Below, piece by piece: positions 1 to 8,777 of a stretch of 38,406 nt of DNA. This DNA comes from Rhodospirillales bacterium. GTDB lineage: Bacteria; Vulcanimicrobiota; Vulcanimicrobiia; Vulcanimicrobiales; Vulcanimicrobiaceae. Positions within the stretch are counted from its first letter, which is position 1. Each line of letters starts with the position of its first letter. Both the position numbers and the translations under genes were made by a program. Location of the stretch: NCBI GenBank assembly GCA_903970385.1, contig CAJCIN010000021.1, positions 1-38,406 on the forward strand. Reading direction: 5' to 3'. A model generated the notes under the pieces. It saw only the letters and a list, made by a program, of their open reading frames with translations, searched no databases and was not told the origin of the DNA.

Positions 1-20
1 CGTTGCCATTCCCCGCGCGT

Positions 21-953
21 TCAGGTCGGTTCCGAGCGCATCCTGCGGTCGTGCCAGCCGAGCCGCGTACGCGCGGTCTCCGCGACGGCGTGCGCCGCGA
101 GCCACACGAGGTCCGGCTCGCGCGCGAACCACGTGATCTGACGGCGCGCGTAGCGACGCGTCGCGCGTGTCAGCGAAGCGCTCAGCTCGGCGCGCGAGGC
201 CAGCCCGTCCAGGAAGGCGAGTGCCTGCGGGTAGCCGACGGCGTCCGCGGCGACGGCGTCCGCGCCGATACGCTCCGCCTCGTCGAGCAGACCGGCCGCG
301 AGCATGGCAGCGACGCGCGCGGCGATGCGCGCGTCGATCTCGTCGCGTTCGACCTCGAGCGCGACTTTCACGTACGGGATCGCTTCCGAGCGCAACGATG
401 CGACGTCGACGGCTCGCGTTTCGGACGGCGGCGCGAGCGCGATCTCGAGCGCGCGCGCCACGCGATACCGGTCGCCCGCATGCAGCGCGGCGGCGCGCGC
501 GGGATCGCGCGCCGCGAGCCACGCGTGCAGCACGTCGGGCGGATGCGTCCGCGCTTCGCGCGCGATGCGCGCACGCACCGCTTCATCGTATGCCGCGGAG
601 AGCCGCACGTCTCCGGCGAGCGCGCGGATGTAGAACCCCGTGCCGCCGGCGACGATCGCGCGTTTGCCACGCGCGCGAATGGCACGGATCGCGACGAGCG
701 CATCGTGCGCGTAACGCGCCGCGCTGTAGCGCTCGTGCGGATCGAGGAACGCGACGAGATGGTGCGGCACGCGCGCCGTGTCCGCCGCGGTCGGTGCGGC
801 CGTGCCGATCGACATGCCGCGATAGAGCTGCCGCGAATCGGCGCCGACGATCTCCGCATCGAAACGCTCCGCGAGCTCGATCGCGAGGGCCGTCTTACCG
901 GAACACGTCGCGCCGGCGAGTACGAGCACGCCTTCCCCGGCGCTTGCGTTCAC
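21..953 (-). CDS. miaA: tRNA dimethylallyltransferase MiaA
   Basis: MiaA transfers a dimethylallyl group from DMAPP to N6 of A37 in tRNAs that read UNN codons, the first step towards ms2i6A. The 310-residue product has the P-loop GATCSGKT (residues 14-21), the tRNA-recognition stretch ADSRQLYRGMSIGTA and a C-terminal RRYARRQITWFA segment, all typical of the family, and its length is normal. I chose the GTG at 953 because it overlaps the mutL stop as GTGA and leads directly into the P-loop; an open frame continues upstream but is antisense-like sequence inside mutL. It is the last gene of the regulator-kinase-mutL-miaA run. mutL and miaA are neighbours in many bacteria. The partner enzyme MiaB is encoded at 20111-21523. 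Confidence 0.95.
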   Translation of the reverse strand: MNASAGEGVLVLAGATCSGKTALAIELAERFDAEIVGADSRQLYRGMSIGTAAPTAADTARVPHHLVAFLDPHERYSAARYAHDALVAIRAIRARGKRAIVAGGTGFYIRALAGDVRLSAAYDEAVRARIAREARTHPPDVLHAWLAARDPARAAALHAGDRYRVARALEIALAPPSETRAVDVASLRSEAIPYVKVALEVERDEIDARIAARVAAMLAAGLLDEAERIGADAVAADAVGYPQALAFLDGLASRAELSASLTRATRRYARRQITWFAREPDLVWLAAHAVAETARTRLGWHDRRMRSEPT

Positions 954-2632
954 GTCGAGCGTTTGAACATGCGCGCGATCGCGTCCGCTTCGATGCGCAC
1001 GATCGTCGGCCGTCCGTGCGGACAATGCATCGGATTCTCGCAGCGCACGAGCCGCGCGAGAAGCGCGTCCATCTCGGCGCGTTCGAGCCGGTCGCCCGCG
1101 CGGACGACGGAATGACACGCGAGCGATGCCCACACGCGTTCGGAGGCATCCAGACCGGCGACATCGTCGCCGAGATCGGCGACGTACGCGCGCACGTCGA
1201 ACGAGCGCGCGCCGTAGCCGGCCGGCGTGGCCGCGATGCGGTACGCGCGTTCGCCGAACGGCTCGGCATCGAGGCCGGCGGCGGCGAGCGCGGGCCGCGA
1301 CCGTTCGAATCGATCCGCGTCGTCCGCGTCGAGTTCGATCGTGTACGGAAACAGCAGCGGCTCGCTCGCGGCCGCGCCGCATCGCGCACGCTCCGCGATC
1401 GCTTCGAACGCGACGCGCTCGTGCGCCGCGTGTTGATCGACGAGGACGAGCGCACGCCCGTCGGTCGCGAGGATGAAGGTCTCGTCGAGCTGCGCGAGGA
1501 TCGAGAGGTCGACCGGCGCGGGCGACGTGACCGCGTAGCCCTGCGACGATTCCCACGCGAACGTTTGCGGCGTTCCGTTCGCGACGGCGCCGTCGCTCGC
1601 GGGCGGCGAGAACGAGACGGCGTCGCGCATGCGCGCGGTCGCGTGCCGACCGAGCGTCGCCGCGATCGCGCGCCGCACGACGTCGTGTACCGCCTCGGGA
1701 TGCCGGAGCCGCACGTCCGATTTCGTCGGGTGCACGTTCGGATCGACGTGATCGGGTGGGACGTCGAGAAAGAGCACGCCGTACGGGTGCCGGTTCGCCA
1801 GTGCGAACGTCGAGTAGCCGGAACTCCACGCGCCGGCGAGCAGCGTCGAACGCAAGAGCCGTCCGTTGACGAAGAGCAGTTGCATGCGGCGATCGCCGCG
1901 ATCGCTGCCGGGCGCGCTCACGAACCCGCGGACGCGCGGCGTCGCACCGTTCTGCGCGTGGGCTTCGAGCGCGACGAGCGAGCGCGCCGGAACGGCGCCG
2001 AACACGTGCGCGAGCCGCTGATCGAGCGCCGGCGTGCCGGGGAACACGAACGTCGCGCGGCCGTCGTGCGCGAGCGAGAACGTGACCTCGGGATACCCGA
2101 GCGCGAGCGTCGCGAGAAACGCCGAAATCCGCGCGAATTCGGCGGACGGCGAGCGCACGTATTCGCGCCGCACGGGCACGTTGCCGAACAGTTCGGTCAC
2201 GACGATCCGCGTGCCGGGCGGCGCCGCGGTCGGCTCGGGCGCCGACACGTCTCCACCGTGCGCGTCGACAGCATGACCGACGTCGCTCGCCGCGGTGCGC
2301 GAGACGAGCCGCACGCGAGCGATCGCCGCGATGCTCGCGAGGCCTTCGCCGCGAAAACCGAGCGACGCGATGCGCTCGAGATCTTCCGCACGGCCGAGCT
2401 TGCTCGTCGCGTGACGCGCGAACGCGAGGCCGAGCTCCGCCTGCGGGATGCCGCTGCCGTCGTCCGCGACCTCGATCGTGTCGAGGCCGCCGCGCGAGAC
2501 GGTGACGGCGACGCGTGACGCGCCCGCATCGAGCGCGTTCTCGACGAGTTCCTTCACGACGGAGAGCGGCCGTTCGATCACTTCGCCCGCCGCGATCTGC
2601 CCGACGGTCGTCTCGTCGAGAAGACGTATCAT
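950..2632 (-). CDS. mutL: DNA mismatch repair protein MutL, endonuclease type
   Basis: MutL couples MutS mismatch recognition to strand incision. The 560-residue protein has the GHKL ATPase motifs ENALDAGA (31-38, with catalytic Glu31), DDGSGI and SLGFRGEGLASIA near the N terminus. The C-terminal domain carries DQHAAHERVAFE from about residue 399, matching the DQHA-X2-E-X4-E metal-binding endonuclease signature, and later ACHS and CPHGRP, which also belong to the nicking active site. This is therefore the latent-endonuclease form, expected in bacteria without MutH-guided strand choice. The ATG at 2632 begins with MIRLLDETTVGQIAAGEVIE, the conserved N terminus, and has GCGAGG immediately upstream. 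It follows the kinase gene by 7 bp and overlaps miaA by 4 bp. Confidence 0.95.
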   Translation of the reverse strand: MIRLLDETTVGQIAAGEVIERPLSVVKELVENALDAGASRVAVTVSRGGLDTIEVADDGSGIPQAELGLAFARHATSKLGRAEDLERIASLGFRGEGLASIAAIARVRLVSRTAASDVGHAVDAHGGDVSAPEPTAAPPGTRIVVTELFGNVPVRREYVRSPSAEFARISAFLATLALGYPEVTFSLAHDGRATFVFPGTPALDQRLAHVFGAVPARSLVALEAHAQNGATPRVRGFVSAPGSDRGDRRMQLLFVNGRLLRSTLLAGAWSSGYSTFALANRHPYGVLFLDVPPDHVDPNVHPTKSDVRLRHPEAVHDVVRRAIAATLGRHATARMRDAVSFSPPASDGAVANGTPQTFAWESSQGYAVTSPAPVDLSILAQLDETFILATDGRALVLVDQHAAHERVAFEAIAERARCGAAASEPLLFPYTIELDADDADRFERSRPALAAAGLDAEPFGERAYRIAATPAGYGARSFDVRAYVADLGDDVAGLDASERVWASLACHSVVRAGDRLERAEMDALLARLVRCENPMHCPHGRPTIVRIEADAIARMFKRST

Positions 2633-2639
2633 CCTCGCC

Positions 2640-4151
2640 CTATACGGCGAGCGCGACGGCCTCTCCGCGCGTCGCGCGCGGCACGCGAATCGAGAAACGG
2701 CTGCCGGCACCCGGCGCGCTCTCGAGCGAGATCGTGCCGCCGGAGCGTTCGACCGCGCGCTTCGCGATCGCGAGACCGAGACCGAAGCCCTCCGCGTCGT
2801 TTCGATCGCGGCCACGGAAGAATCGCGAGAACACGCGCTCCTGCTCGTCCGCGGGAATGCCCGGCCCGCGATCGATGACGTCGACGATCGCCGCGTCGCG
2901 TTCGCCGTGCACGACGATGTCGACCGGCGAATCGGGCGCGTATTTCAACGCGTTTTCGACGAGATTCGAGATGGCGTCGTGCAATTCGCTCTCGTAGCCG
3001 CGCACGATGGCGCCCGCTTCGTTGCGCAGGACGATGCGCGGTTGCGTTTCGAGCGCCTGCAACGCCGCGACGACCTGTCCCGCGACCTCGCCGAGATCGA
3101 CCGTCTCAAGCTCGCGCTCGTGCACGTTCTCGAGACGCGCGAGCACGATCAGCCGGTCGATCAGCGCCTTCATGCGGCGGCTCTCGACGAGCATCGTGTC
3201 GTAGATCTTGAGCGACGTCGCTGCGGCCGGATCGGCGTTGCCCGCACGCCGCCGCAGCACGTCGATGAACCCCATGATGACCGTGAGCGGCGTCCGCAAC
3301 TCGTGGCCCGCGTCGGCGATGAACTGCCGCATGTGCTGTTCCGCGACGCGCCGTTCCTCGAACGCGGCGGTCACCTGCGCCGCGGCCGAATTATACGCCT
3401 TCGCGAGTTCGCCGATCTCGTTCCGGTCGGTCGTGACGACGGGGCGCGGGGTGAAGTCGCCCGCGCCGAACCGGTTGAGCGAAGCCGTCGTTTCGACGAG
3501 CGGACGCAGCGCTTGGCCCGTGATGTACCGCCCGAGTAGCCACGCCGCCGCGACGGCGAAGATTCCGATCGGAATCATCGCGAGCAGAAACGCGCGGATC
3601 GTTTCGTCGAGCGGCGCGGGATCGGGCATGATGCGGACGGTGCCGCCGGGGATCGCGACCGTGCGCGGGTCGATGTGCAGCAACCCGCCGAGCCCGAACG
3701 GATAGGGTCGCATACGATCGGCATGGCGTGCGAATTCTTCGTTCGGCGGCGGTCGTCCGACGGGGGGCGGCCCGGGTGGGCCGCTACGATCGAAGCCGAA
3801 GCCGCGCCGCGCCGTGACGATCCGCGGCCGGCCGTCGGGACCCGGAACGGAATCGGCGGCCGCGAGAAAGACGCCGCGCTCGCCCGCCGTCGCGAAGACG
3901 GCGACGCGCAGCCCGGGACGCGCGAGGTTCTCGACGATGTCGGGCGCTGCCGCGTGCAGCGAGCCCGAGCGAGCGATGCCGAGCCGGGCTTCGAACGGCG
4001 CCTGTCGCGCGACGGCTTCCATCGCGGTGCGGGACGCGATGCCGAACATCGAGAGCGAAAACGCCGTCACTGCCGCGACGACGATCAGCACGAGCACGAT
4101 CGCCGCGAACACGTACGTCGCCGTCAGCCGCGTCGCGAGCGAACGAAACAT
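2640..4151 (-). CDS. membrane sensor histidine kinase (HAMP, HisKA, HATPase_c)
   Basis: This 503-residue kinase is the partner of the response regulator 3 bp upstream. Order of parts: membrane segment about 10-33; an extracytoplasmic region of about 150 residues rich in Pro, Gly and Arg (PPGPPPVGRPPP at 125-136); second membrane segment about 187-208; HAMP; HisKA with phospho-acceptor His283 in ADAGHELRTPLTVIMGF; then the ATPase with N-box NLVENALKYAP, G1 DRGPGIP and G2 GFGLGLAIAKR. This is the usual architecture of an EnvZ/PhoR-like class I kinase. The sensor region has no ligand-binding fold I recognise, so the stimulus is unknown. Strand and spacing suggest co-transcription with the regulator and perhaps with mutL downstream. 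Confidence 0.93.
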   Translation of the reverse strand: MFRSLATRLTATYVFAAIVLVLIVVAAVTAFSLSMFGIASRTAMEAVARQAPFEARLGIARSGSLHAAAPDIVENLARPGLRVAVFATAGERGVFLAAADSVPGPDGRPRIVTARRGFGFDRSGPPGPPPVGRPPPNEEFARHADRMRPYPFGLGGLLHIDPRTVAIPGGTVRIMPDPAPLDETIRAFLLAMIPIGIFAVAAAWLLGRYITGQALRPLVETTASLNRFGAGDFTPRPVVTTDRNEIGELAKAYNSAAAQVTAAFEERRVAEQHMRQFIADAGHELRTPLTVIMGFIDVLRRRAGNADPAAATSLKIYDTMLVESRRMKALIDRLIVLARLENVHERELETVDLGEVAGQVVAALQALETQPRIVLRNEAGAIVRGYESELHDAISNLVENALKYAPDSPVDIVVHGERDAAIVDVIDRGPGIPADEQERVFSRFFRGRDRNDAEGFGLGLAIAKRAVERSGGTISLESAPGAGSRFSIRVPRATRGEAVALAV

Positions 4152-4154
4152 GAC

Positions 4155-4835
4155 CTATTCTTCGCGCAGCGAGTAACCGACTCCGCGGTGCGTGTGGATG
4201 AGGCGCTTCGGAAAGCCGTGGTCGACCTTCGCGCGCAGGTACGAGATGTACGTCTCGACGGCGCCCGGACCGACGTACCGGTCCGTTCCCCAGACTTGAT
4301 CGAGCAGCTGATCGCGGCTGAAAACGCGATTCGGATTGCGCAGGAGCGCGACGAGCAAATCGTACTCGCGTGCGGAGAGCGCGATCCGTTTGTTCGCACG
4401 CGTCGCGACGCGCGTCTCGAGATTGATCTCGAGATCGGAGAACCGCACGACTTGCGGCGTCGCGAGCTTCGGCCGGCGCAGCGCCGTTTCCAAACGCGCG
4501 GTGAACTCGTTCATCTCGAACGGCTTCGAAACGTAGTCGTCGGCGCCGTGTTGCAAGCCCGCGATCTTGTCCGTCGTCTCCGTTTTTGCGGAGAGCATGA
4601 GGATCGGCGCTTCCGTCAATCTGCGGAACATCGGCAAGAGCGCGATCCCGTCGATCTTCGGCAGCATCACGTCGAGGACGATCGCGTCCGGGTGCCACTC
4701 GCGTGCGATCGCGAGGCCCACTTGACCGTCGGGCGCGGAGCGGACCTCGTAGCCGACGTCGCCGAGACCGATCTCGAGCAGATCGCGAATGTGCCGCTCG
4801 TCGTCGATGATCAGGACTCGCGCTGGTGCTTGCAT
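4155..4835 (-). CDS. OmpR/PhoB-family response regulator
   Basis: This is a two-domain transcription factor of 226 residues. The receiver domain (about 6-118) has Asp11/Asp12, phospho-acceptor Asp55 in VLDVMLPKIDG, the switch Ser in MLSAKT and the conserved Lys in SKPFEMNEF. The C-terminal winged helix (about 130-224) ends with the usual SYLRAKVDHGFPKRLIHTHRGVGYSLRE pattern, split here as SYLRAKVD and HTHRGVGYSLRE. The ATG at 4835 follows GGGAGG, 3 nt away. The kinase starts 3 bp after its stop. Direct repeats of CTCTCAG with an 11 bp period lie 10 bp before a likely -10 hexamer upstream of this gene, which suggests autoregulation. A matching arrangement faces the divergent STAS gene. Confidence 0.94.
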   Translation of the reverse strand: MQAPARVLIIDDERHIRDLLEIGLGDVGYEVRSAPDGQVGLAIAREWHPDAIVLDVMLPKIDGIALLPMFRRLTEAPILMLSAKTETTDKIAGLQHGADDYVSKPFEMNEFTARLETALRRPKLATPQVVRFSDLEINLETRVATRANKRIALSAREYDLLVALLRNPNRVFSRDQLLDQVWGTDRYVGPGAVETYISYLRAKVDHGFPKRLIHTHRGVGYSLREE

Positions 4836-4844
4836 CGTCCTCCC

Positions 4845-4878
4845 ATGCTACGGAGGGTAGCTGAGAGCCGTCTGAGAG
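4845..4878 (-). promoter_or_regulatory. candidate regulator promoter with PhoB-like direct repeats
   Basis: Read on the minus strand, two copies of CTCTCAG (4872-4878 and 4861-4867) are separated by 4 nt, giving an 11 bp period. The second copy ends 10 bp before TAGCAT (4845-4850), a TANNNT -10 hexamer, which lies 9 nt before the ATG. This is the geometry of a PhoB/OmpR-type operator that replaces the -35 element. Seen directly: the repeats and spacings. Inferred: binding by the regulator encoded just downstream. Confidence 0.55.
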
Positions 4879-4906
4879 GTGAGGATTCTCACCCGCGTCT
4901 CAGACG
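4869..4906. repeat. nested inverted repeat between divergent promoters
   Basis: Outer arms CGTCTGAGA (4869-4877) and TCTCAGACG (4898-4906) are perfect inverse complements. Inside them GGTGAG (4878-4883) and CTCACC (4888-4893) pair around a GATT loop, leaving only CGCG (4894-4897) unpaired. The symmetry exists partly because near-identical regulator half-sites face opposite ways. A cruciform or RNA hairpin is possible, but an operator role is the simpler reading. Confidence 0.6.
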
Positions 4907-4930
4907 CTTCACAGTGCGAGCGACCATACT
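4897..4930 (+). promoter_or_regulatory. candidate STAS-gene promoter with mirrored direct repeats
   Basis: On the plus strand GTCTCAG (4897-4903), 4 nt, and TTCACAG (4908-4914) again make an 11 bp period. They are followed by 10 nt and then CATACT (4925-4930), a plausible -10. The ATG at 4937 lies exactly 6 nt after that hexamer, so a transcript starting about 7 nt downstream of the -10 would be leaderless. The spacing matches the minus-strand promoter on the other side. Regulation by the adjacent two-component system is an inference. Confidence 0.5.
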
Positions 4931-4936
4931 GAGCGC

Positions 4937-5305
4937 ATGCAAACGACGCACGCGAGGACGATCGTCTCGATCGATTTGATCGGCGATCTCGATGCCACGC
5001 TCGGTTCGATCTTCGCCGATACCCTAACCGGCCTGATCGCTTCCGGCACGACCGACGTCATCGTCATGACGAAGCACGTCGCGCTTTCCTCCGTCGAAGG
5101 CCTCGGCGTCCTCGACGCGGCGCTATCGACGGCACGCGCCGAGGGATGCTCCGTGCGGTTCGAACCCGGGAGCCGCCGGATGAAAGCCGCGCTCACCGCC
5201 GCCCGCATGGCGTTCGATCGCGACGACGTCGACCGGCCGCGGAGCGCACGGCATCTGATGATCGCACGTCATGCGGCGCGTCCGCAGTTGAAACGCACGG
5301 CGTAA
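4937..5305 (+). CDS. STAS-domain protein, anti-sigma-antagonist-like
   Basis: The 122-residue product looks like a single STAS domain: VSIDLIGDLDA as the first strands, VIVMTKHVALSSVEGLGVLDA as the core strand-turn-helix, then VRFEPGSRRMKAAL and a basic tail of about 25 residues. Compared with SpoIIAA, whose DSSGLG contains the phospho-serine, the equivalent positions here read SVEG (52-55), so the usual phosphorylatable Ser is Val53 and the next residue is Glu54. Switching by serine kinase would therefore differ or be absent. It diverges from the response regulator and shares its promoter region, so it is a likely target of that system. Its partner is unknown, and assignment to the STAS fold rests on pattern only. 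Confidence 0.7.
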   Translation: MQTTHARTIVSIDLIGDLDATLGSIFADTLTGLIASGTTDVIVMTKHVALSSVEGLGVLDAALSTARAEGCSVRFEPGSRRMKAALTAARMAFDRDDVDRPRSARHLMIARHAARPQLKRTA

Positions 5306-5308
5306 GCG

Positions 5309-5662
5309 TCAGCGGTTCGGTTTCTCCGGATCGTGGCCCCAATTCTTGAGGCTGTACGCCCAGCGCGTCTCGGAGACGTCGCCCTTCGGCCGCTGCGCGA
5401 GATGCCGTTTGATGTACCCGACGATGCGGTGCATCTCCGCACGATCGTCATCGTCGTAATCGGAGCGCTTCGCGTGCAAAAGCTTCACGATGTGGCGTCC
5501 CGATGCGTGCCCCGTCGATTCGCGCCCCTCGTCTTTCTTCTGGCCGACCTCGCGCGATTCGTCGGTCTTCAGCCACGTCTCGAGCTGATGCGCCGTCATG
5601 TTGACGAGCGAGTGGAACTCGTCCACGATCGCATCGTCCGACGCCTTCGCCGTCTCGGCCAC
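5309..5662 (-). CDS. DUF3140 family protein
   Basis: This is a small soluble protein of 117 residues, highly charged, with no signal peptide or membrane segment. The features I recognise from DUF3140 are the opening helices (DEFHSLVNMTAHQLETWLKT), the stretch SGRHIVKLLHAKRSDYDDDD, and YIKRHLAQRPKGDVSETRWAYSLKNWGHDP at the C terminus, of which only short parts are quoted here. The function is unknown; relatives are sometimes described as DNA-binding. It starts 1 bp after the stop of the DUF2945 gene, and the two families often occur together, so they probably form one transcript. It ends 3 bp from the convergent STAS gene. Confidence 0.8.
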   Translation of the reverse strand: MAETAKASDDAIVDEFHSLVNMTAHQLETWLKTDESREVGQKKDEGRESTGHASGRHIVKLLHAKRSDYDDDDRAEMHRIVGYIKRHLAQRPKGDVSETRWAYSLKNWGHDPEKPNR

Positions 5663-5663
5663 G

Positions 5664-5879
5664 CTACGACTTCTTCTTCAACGCGGCGGGTTTGTGGGCG
5701 GCCTCCGCGCCGGTTTTCGCGCTGCGTACGAGAATCTCGGGATTCTCGCACGACGCCGCAACGGTATGGCCCTTGATCTTCGTCTCGGACGTCAACGTCT
5801 TCACGACCTCACCCTCGATCGTGCCCTGGCTCGCTTTCCACTCGACGTGGTCGCCCTTCTTCAACGTCTTCTCGCTCAT
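5664..5879 (-). CDS. DUF2945 / hypervirulence-associated TUDOR-domain protein
   Basis: This 71-residue basic protein matches the DUF2945 (HVA1 TUDOR) pattern: KKGDHVEWKASQGTIEG, VVKTLTSETKIKGHTV, a variable strand, and EAAHKPAALKKK at the end. Such proteins are a single small beta barrel of unknown function. The start is uncertain between GTG at 5897 and ATG at 5879; I prefer the ATG because the family begins just before the KKGD strand. The gene is followed at once by the DUF3140 gene. A 42 bp gap separates it from the B12 uptake genes upstream, in which I see no clear promoter. Confidence 0.82.
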   Translation of the reverse strand: MSEKTLKKGDHVEWKASQGTIEGEVVKTLTSETKIKGHTVAASCENPEILVRSAKTGAEAAHKPAALKKKS

Positions 5880-5921
5880 GCGAAGCAGCTTACCCACGGC
5901 ACCGGCGATACAACATGGAGG

Positions 5922-6557
<636 letters not shown>

Positions 6558-6561
<4 letters not shown>

Positions 6562-8504
6562 CGCGTCGAAAGCTCCACTTGGATGCTCCGGCCCGGCGCC
6601 GGATAGCCGAAGATCGGCGCGTACGTCTCGTTTCCGAGGTTCGTGCCGCGCACGCTCAGGATCGTATCCTTCGCGACCTTGTAGCGGAGGAACGCGTCGA
6701 GCTTGTCGTAGGCGTCGTATTCTCCGATCAAGGGCGTGACGTTCGCCTTGTCGTCTCCGTCCGAGCCGACGATGCCCCAACGCATGCCGTACGACACGCG
6801 CGTGTCGCCGAGAAACGGATGCGTGAGCGAGAGCGACGCTTGACCGACGGGATTGCGCGGCAATCGCGAGCCGGTCGTGAGATCGAGCGCGCGATAGAGA
6901 TTCGTATAGCTCGCTTCGGCGACGAGACCGCCGATCGGGCGCGACGACGCCGCGAAGACCAGGCCCGCCGATTCCGCGCGCTGTGCGTTGAAGGGCACGA
7001 ACGTCACGGGATCGTCGACGATGAAGTTCGATCCGTTGCGGTCGAACCATCCGGCCGATAGCGTGCCGCGTCGCGCCTCGTATGCGACCGTTGCATCCGC
7101 GGTCTGCGCCTTCTCCGGCAAAAGGTTCGGATTCGAGTAGCCGGGATAGTAGAGATCTTCCAGCGTCGGCACGCGGAACGACTCGCCGAGGTCACCGGAG
7201 AAGCGCACGACGCCCGACCGGATCGTTCCGCCGAGGGACGGCGCGAGCACGCTGCCGTTCGGCGAGTCGTTCTCACCCCGCAGGCCCGCGGTCAACCGCG
7301 CGCCCGCGAACGGCGCGACGCCGAATTGAGCGTAGGCGGCGGCCTGCGCCTGCGCCTTTCCGAAGGCGTTCGCCGGAACGGCGGGCGTCGCGGGGAATCC
7401 GTCGCTCGCCGGATACCCCGGTGCGTACGGAAAGGCGAACTCGCCGCTTTCGCGCGAGAGATCGATGCCCGCGACGCCGTCGAACCGGCCGAACGCGAAG
7501 GCATCTCTGAGCGAGATCTGCGCGCGACCCGTGTCGACGTCGCTCTCACCGTTGTTGAACGCGAGATCGTCGTATGCGAGCCGCGTCTTCGAGCCCGCGA
7601 GGCTGATCGTCAACGTATTGTTCGCCGTCGCGCGTTCGAGATCGACGAGCACCGAATCCGTCGACGTGTGCTGCGTCGCGGTTTCCGATGCGAAGTCGAG
7701 AGAACCCGGCGCGCCGATGTACGTCCCCGACGCGTCGGCGCGTGCGCGCACCGTGAAGCCCGCGACGACGGGGAGATCGAGCGATAAACGACCCGTCGAC
7801 TCGTCGCCCTCCGCGTTCGAACGGATGCCGCTCGCGAAATCCGACGCGCCGCCGTATGCGAGCGCGCCGTACGGGTAGGCGTTCGTCGCGACGTGACGTT
7901 CGAACGAAAAGCCGACGATGCCGTTGCCGACGGCCGCACGCACGTCACGATCGTCGAACGATCCGATCGAGGCGGCGAGATACTCGCCGCGGGGTACGCG
8001 CGTGATGATGTTGATGACGCCGCCGGACGCGCTCGTGCCGTAGAGCGTCGACGACCCGCTTTCGACGACCTCGATGCGCTGCACGCCGATCGTCGAGAAT
8101 TGCGAGAGTTGCACCGCACCCGTCGTGGGATCGGCGATCGGGATTCCGTCGACGAGGATCAGCGTCTGCGCCGGCCGAGCACCGCGAATGCCGTAATCCG
8201 CCTGGGCACCGAAGCCGCCGTATGAAAAGATCTCGACGCCGGGCACCGCCTGCAACGCGTCCGCGACGCTACGATCGCCGAACGAATCGATGCGCGCGCG
8301 GTCGATCACGAACGTCGGCTGCGACGTGAGGCCGATCGGCTCGGGTTTGCGATCGTTCGTGACGACCGTGCCGATCGTACGGAGCGCGGCGGTGGGACTG
8401 GCCGACGGCGCCGGGCTCGGCGCGATATCGGCGAGGGCCGGCGACGCATGCAGCGCCGGAAACAACGCTGCAGCGAGCGCGCAGCGCAGAGAAACGTGGA
8501 ACAC
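6558..8504 (-). CDS. TonB-dependent outer-membrane receptor, BtuB-like
   Basis: This is a 648-residue outer-membrane active transporter, probably for cobalamin or another corrinoid because a cobalamin riboswitch precedes it. The N terminus is a signal peptide (CALAAALFPALHASPALA), followed by a Pro/Ser/Ala linker. The plug domain begins near TFVIDRARIDSFGDRSVADAL and contains GVEIFSYGGFGAQADYGIRG, ILVDGIPI and SSTLYGTSASGGVINIITR, the classic plug motifs. The rest is a 22-strand-type barrel ending in SIQVELSTR. It has no TonB box I can place with certainty. I chose the GTG at 8504: upstream in-frame codons fall in the riboswitch, and AAAAAGG lies 13-19 nt before it. Its stop overlaps the next start. 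Confidence 0.92.
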
Positions 8505-8539
8505 GGTATGTACCGACCTTTTTCGCGAGGTGGTGAGAT

Positions 8540-8680
8540 ACGCGTCCGTGCCCGGTATCCTGACTCGCGGATCGATGCCGTCGTGCCCCACGCCTTCCCA
8601 CCGGTCTCCCGGCAGTGACGTGGAGCGGCTCCCCGCTTACAGTGGCGCGACCGTCCCGGATTTCAACCGGGTTCCTCGAT
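8540..8680 (-). ncRNA. cobalamin riboswitch (B12 box)
   Basis: Reading 5' to 3' on the minus strand I see the conserved elements in order: GAACCCGGTTGAAATCCGGG, then CGCGCCACTGTAAGCGGGGA, a CACTG segment, GGGAGACCGGTGGGAAGGCG, and finally GCGAGTCAGGATACCGGGC, which is the B12-box end. This is the standard adenosylcobalamin aptamer. It ends about 35 nt before the receptor start, and I see no U-tract terminator, so control of translation initiation is likely. It faces away from cobQ; that operon has no copy of its own. Boundaries are approximate. Confidence 0.93.
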
Positions 8681-8740
8681 GCGCGAACGCTCGTCTCTTG
8701 AGTCTGCGCGCGGTCTCGGAAGTCCTCCGGACTCTCTCGG

Positions 8741-8770
8741 TTGACATCCGCGGCGTGTCTCTGCCAACGT
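8741..8770 (+). promoter_or_regulatory. weak candidate cobQ promoter
   Basis: A perfect TTGACA (8741-8746) is followed after 18 nt by CAACGT (8765-8770), a poor -10 match, 7 nt before the cobQ ATG. If used, the mRNA would begin at or very near the start codon. The -35 match is good and the -10 match is weak, so this is tentative. Confidence 0.3.
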
Positions 8771-8777
8771 GGGCGAC

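Noticed and set aside
167-2518. A 783-codon plus-strand open frame opposite mutL and miaA
   Set aside because: It is Arg-rich, has no recognisable domain, and lies antisense to two clear genes. Such frames are common in GC-rich DNA.
2639-2644. TATAGG 6 nt before the mutL ATG as another leaderless -10
   Set aside because: It lacks the final T, contains the kinase stop codon, and lies inside a tight operon with GCGAGG next to the ATG, so it is not counted as evidence.
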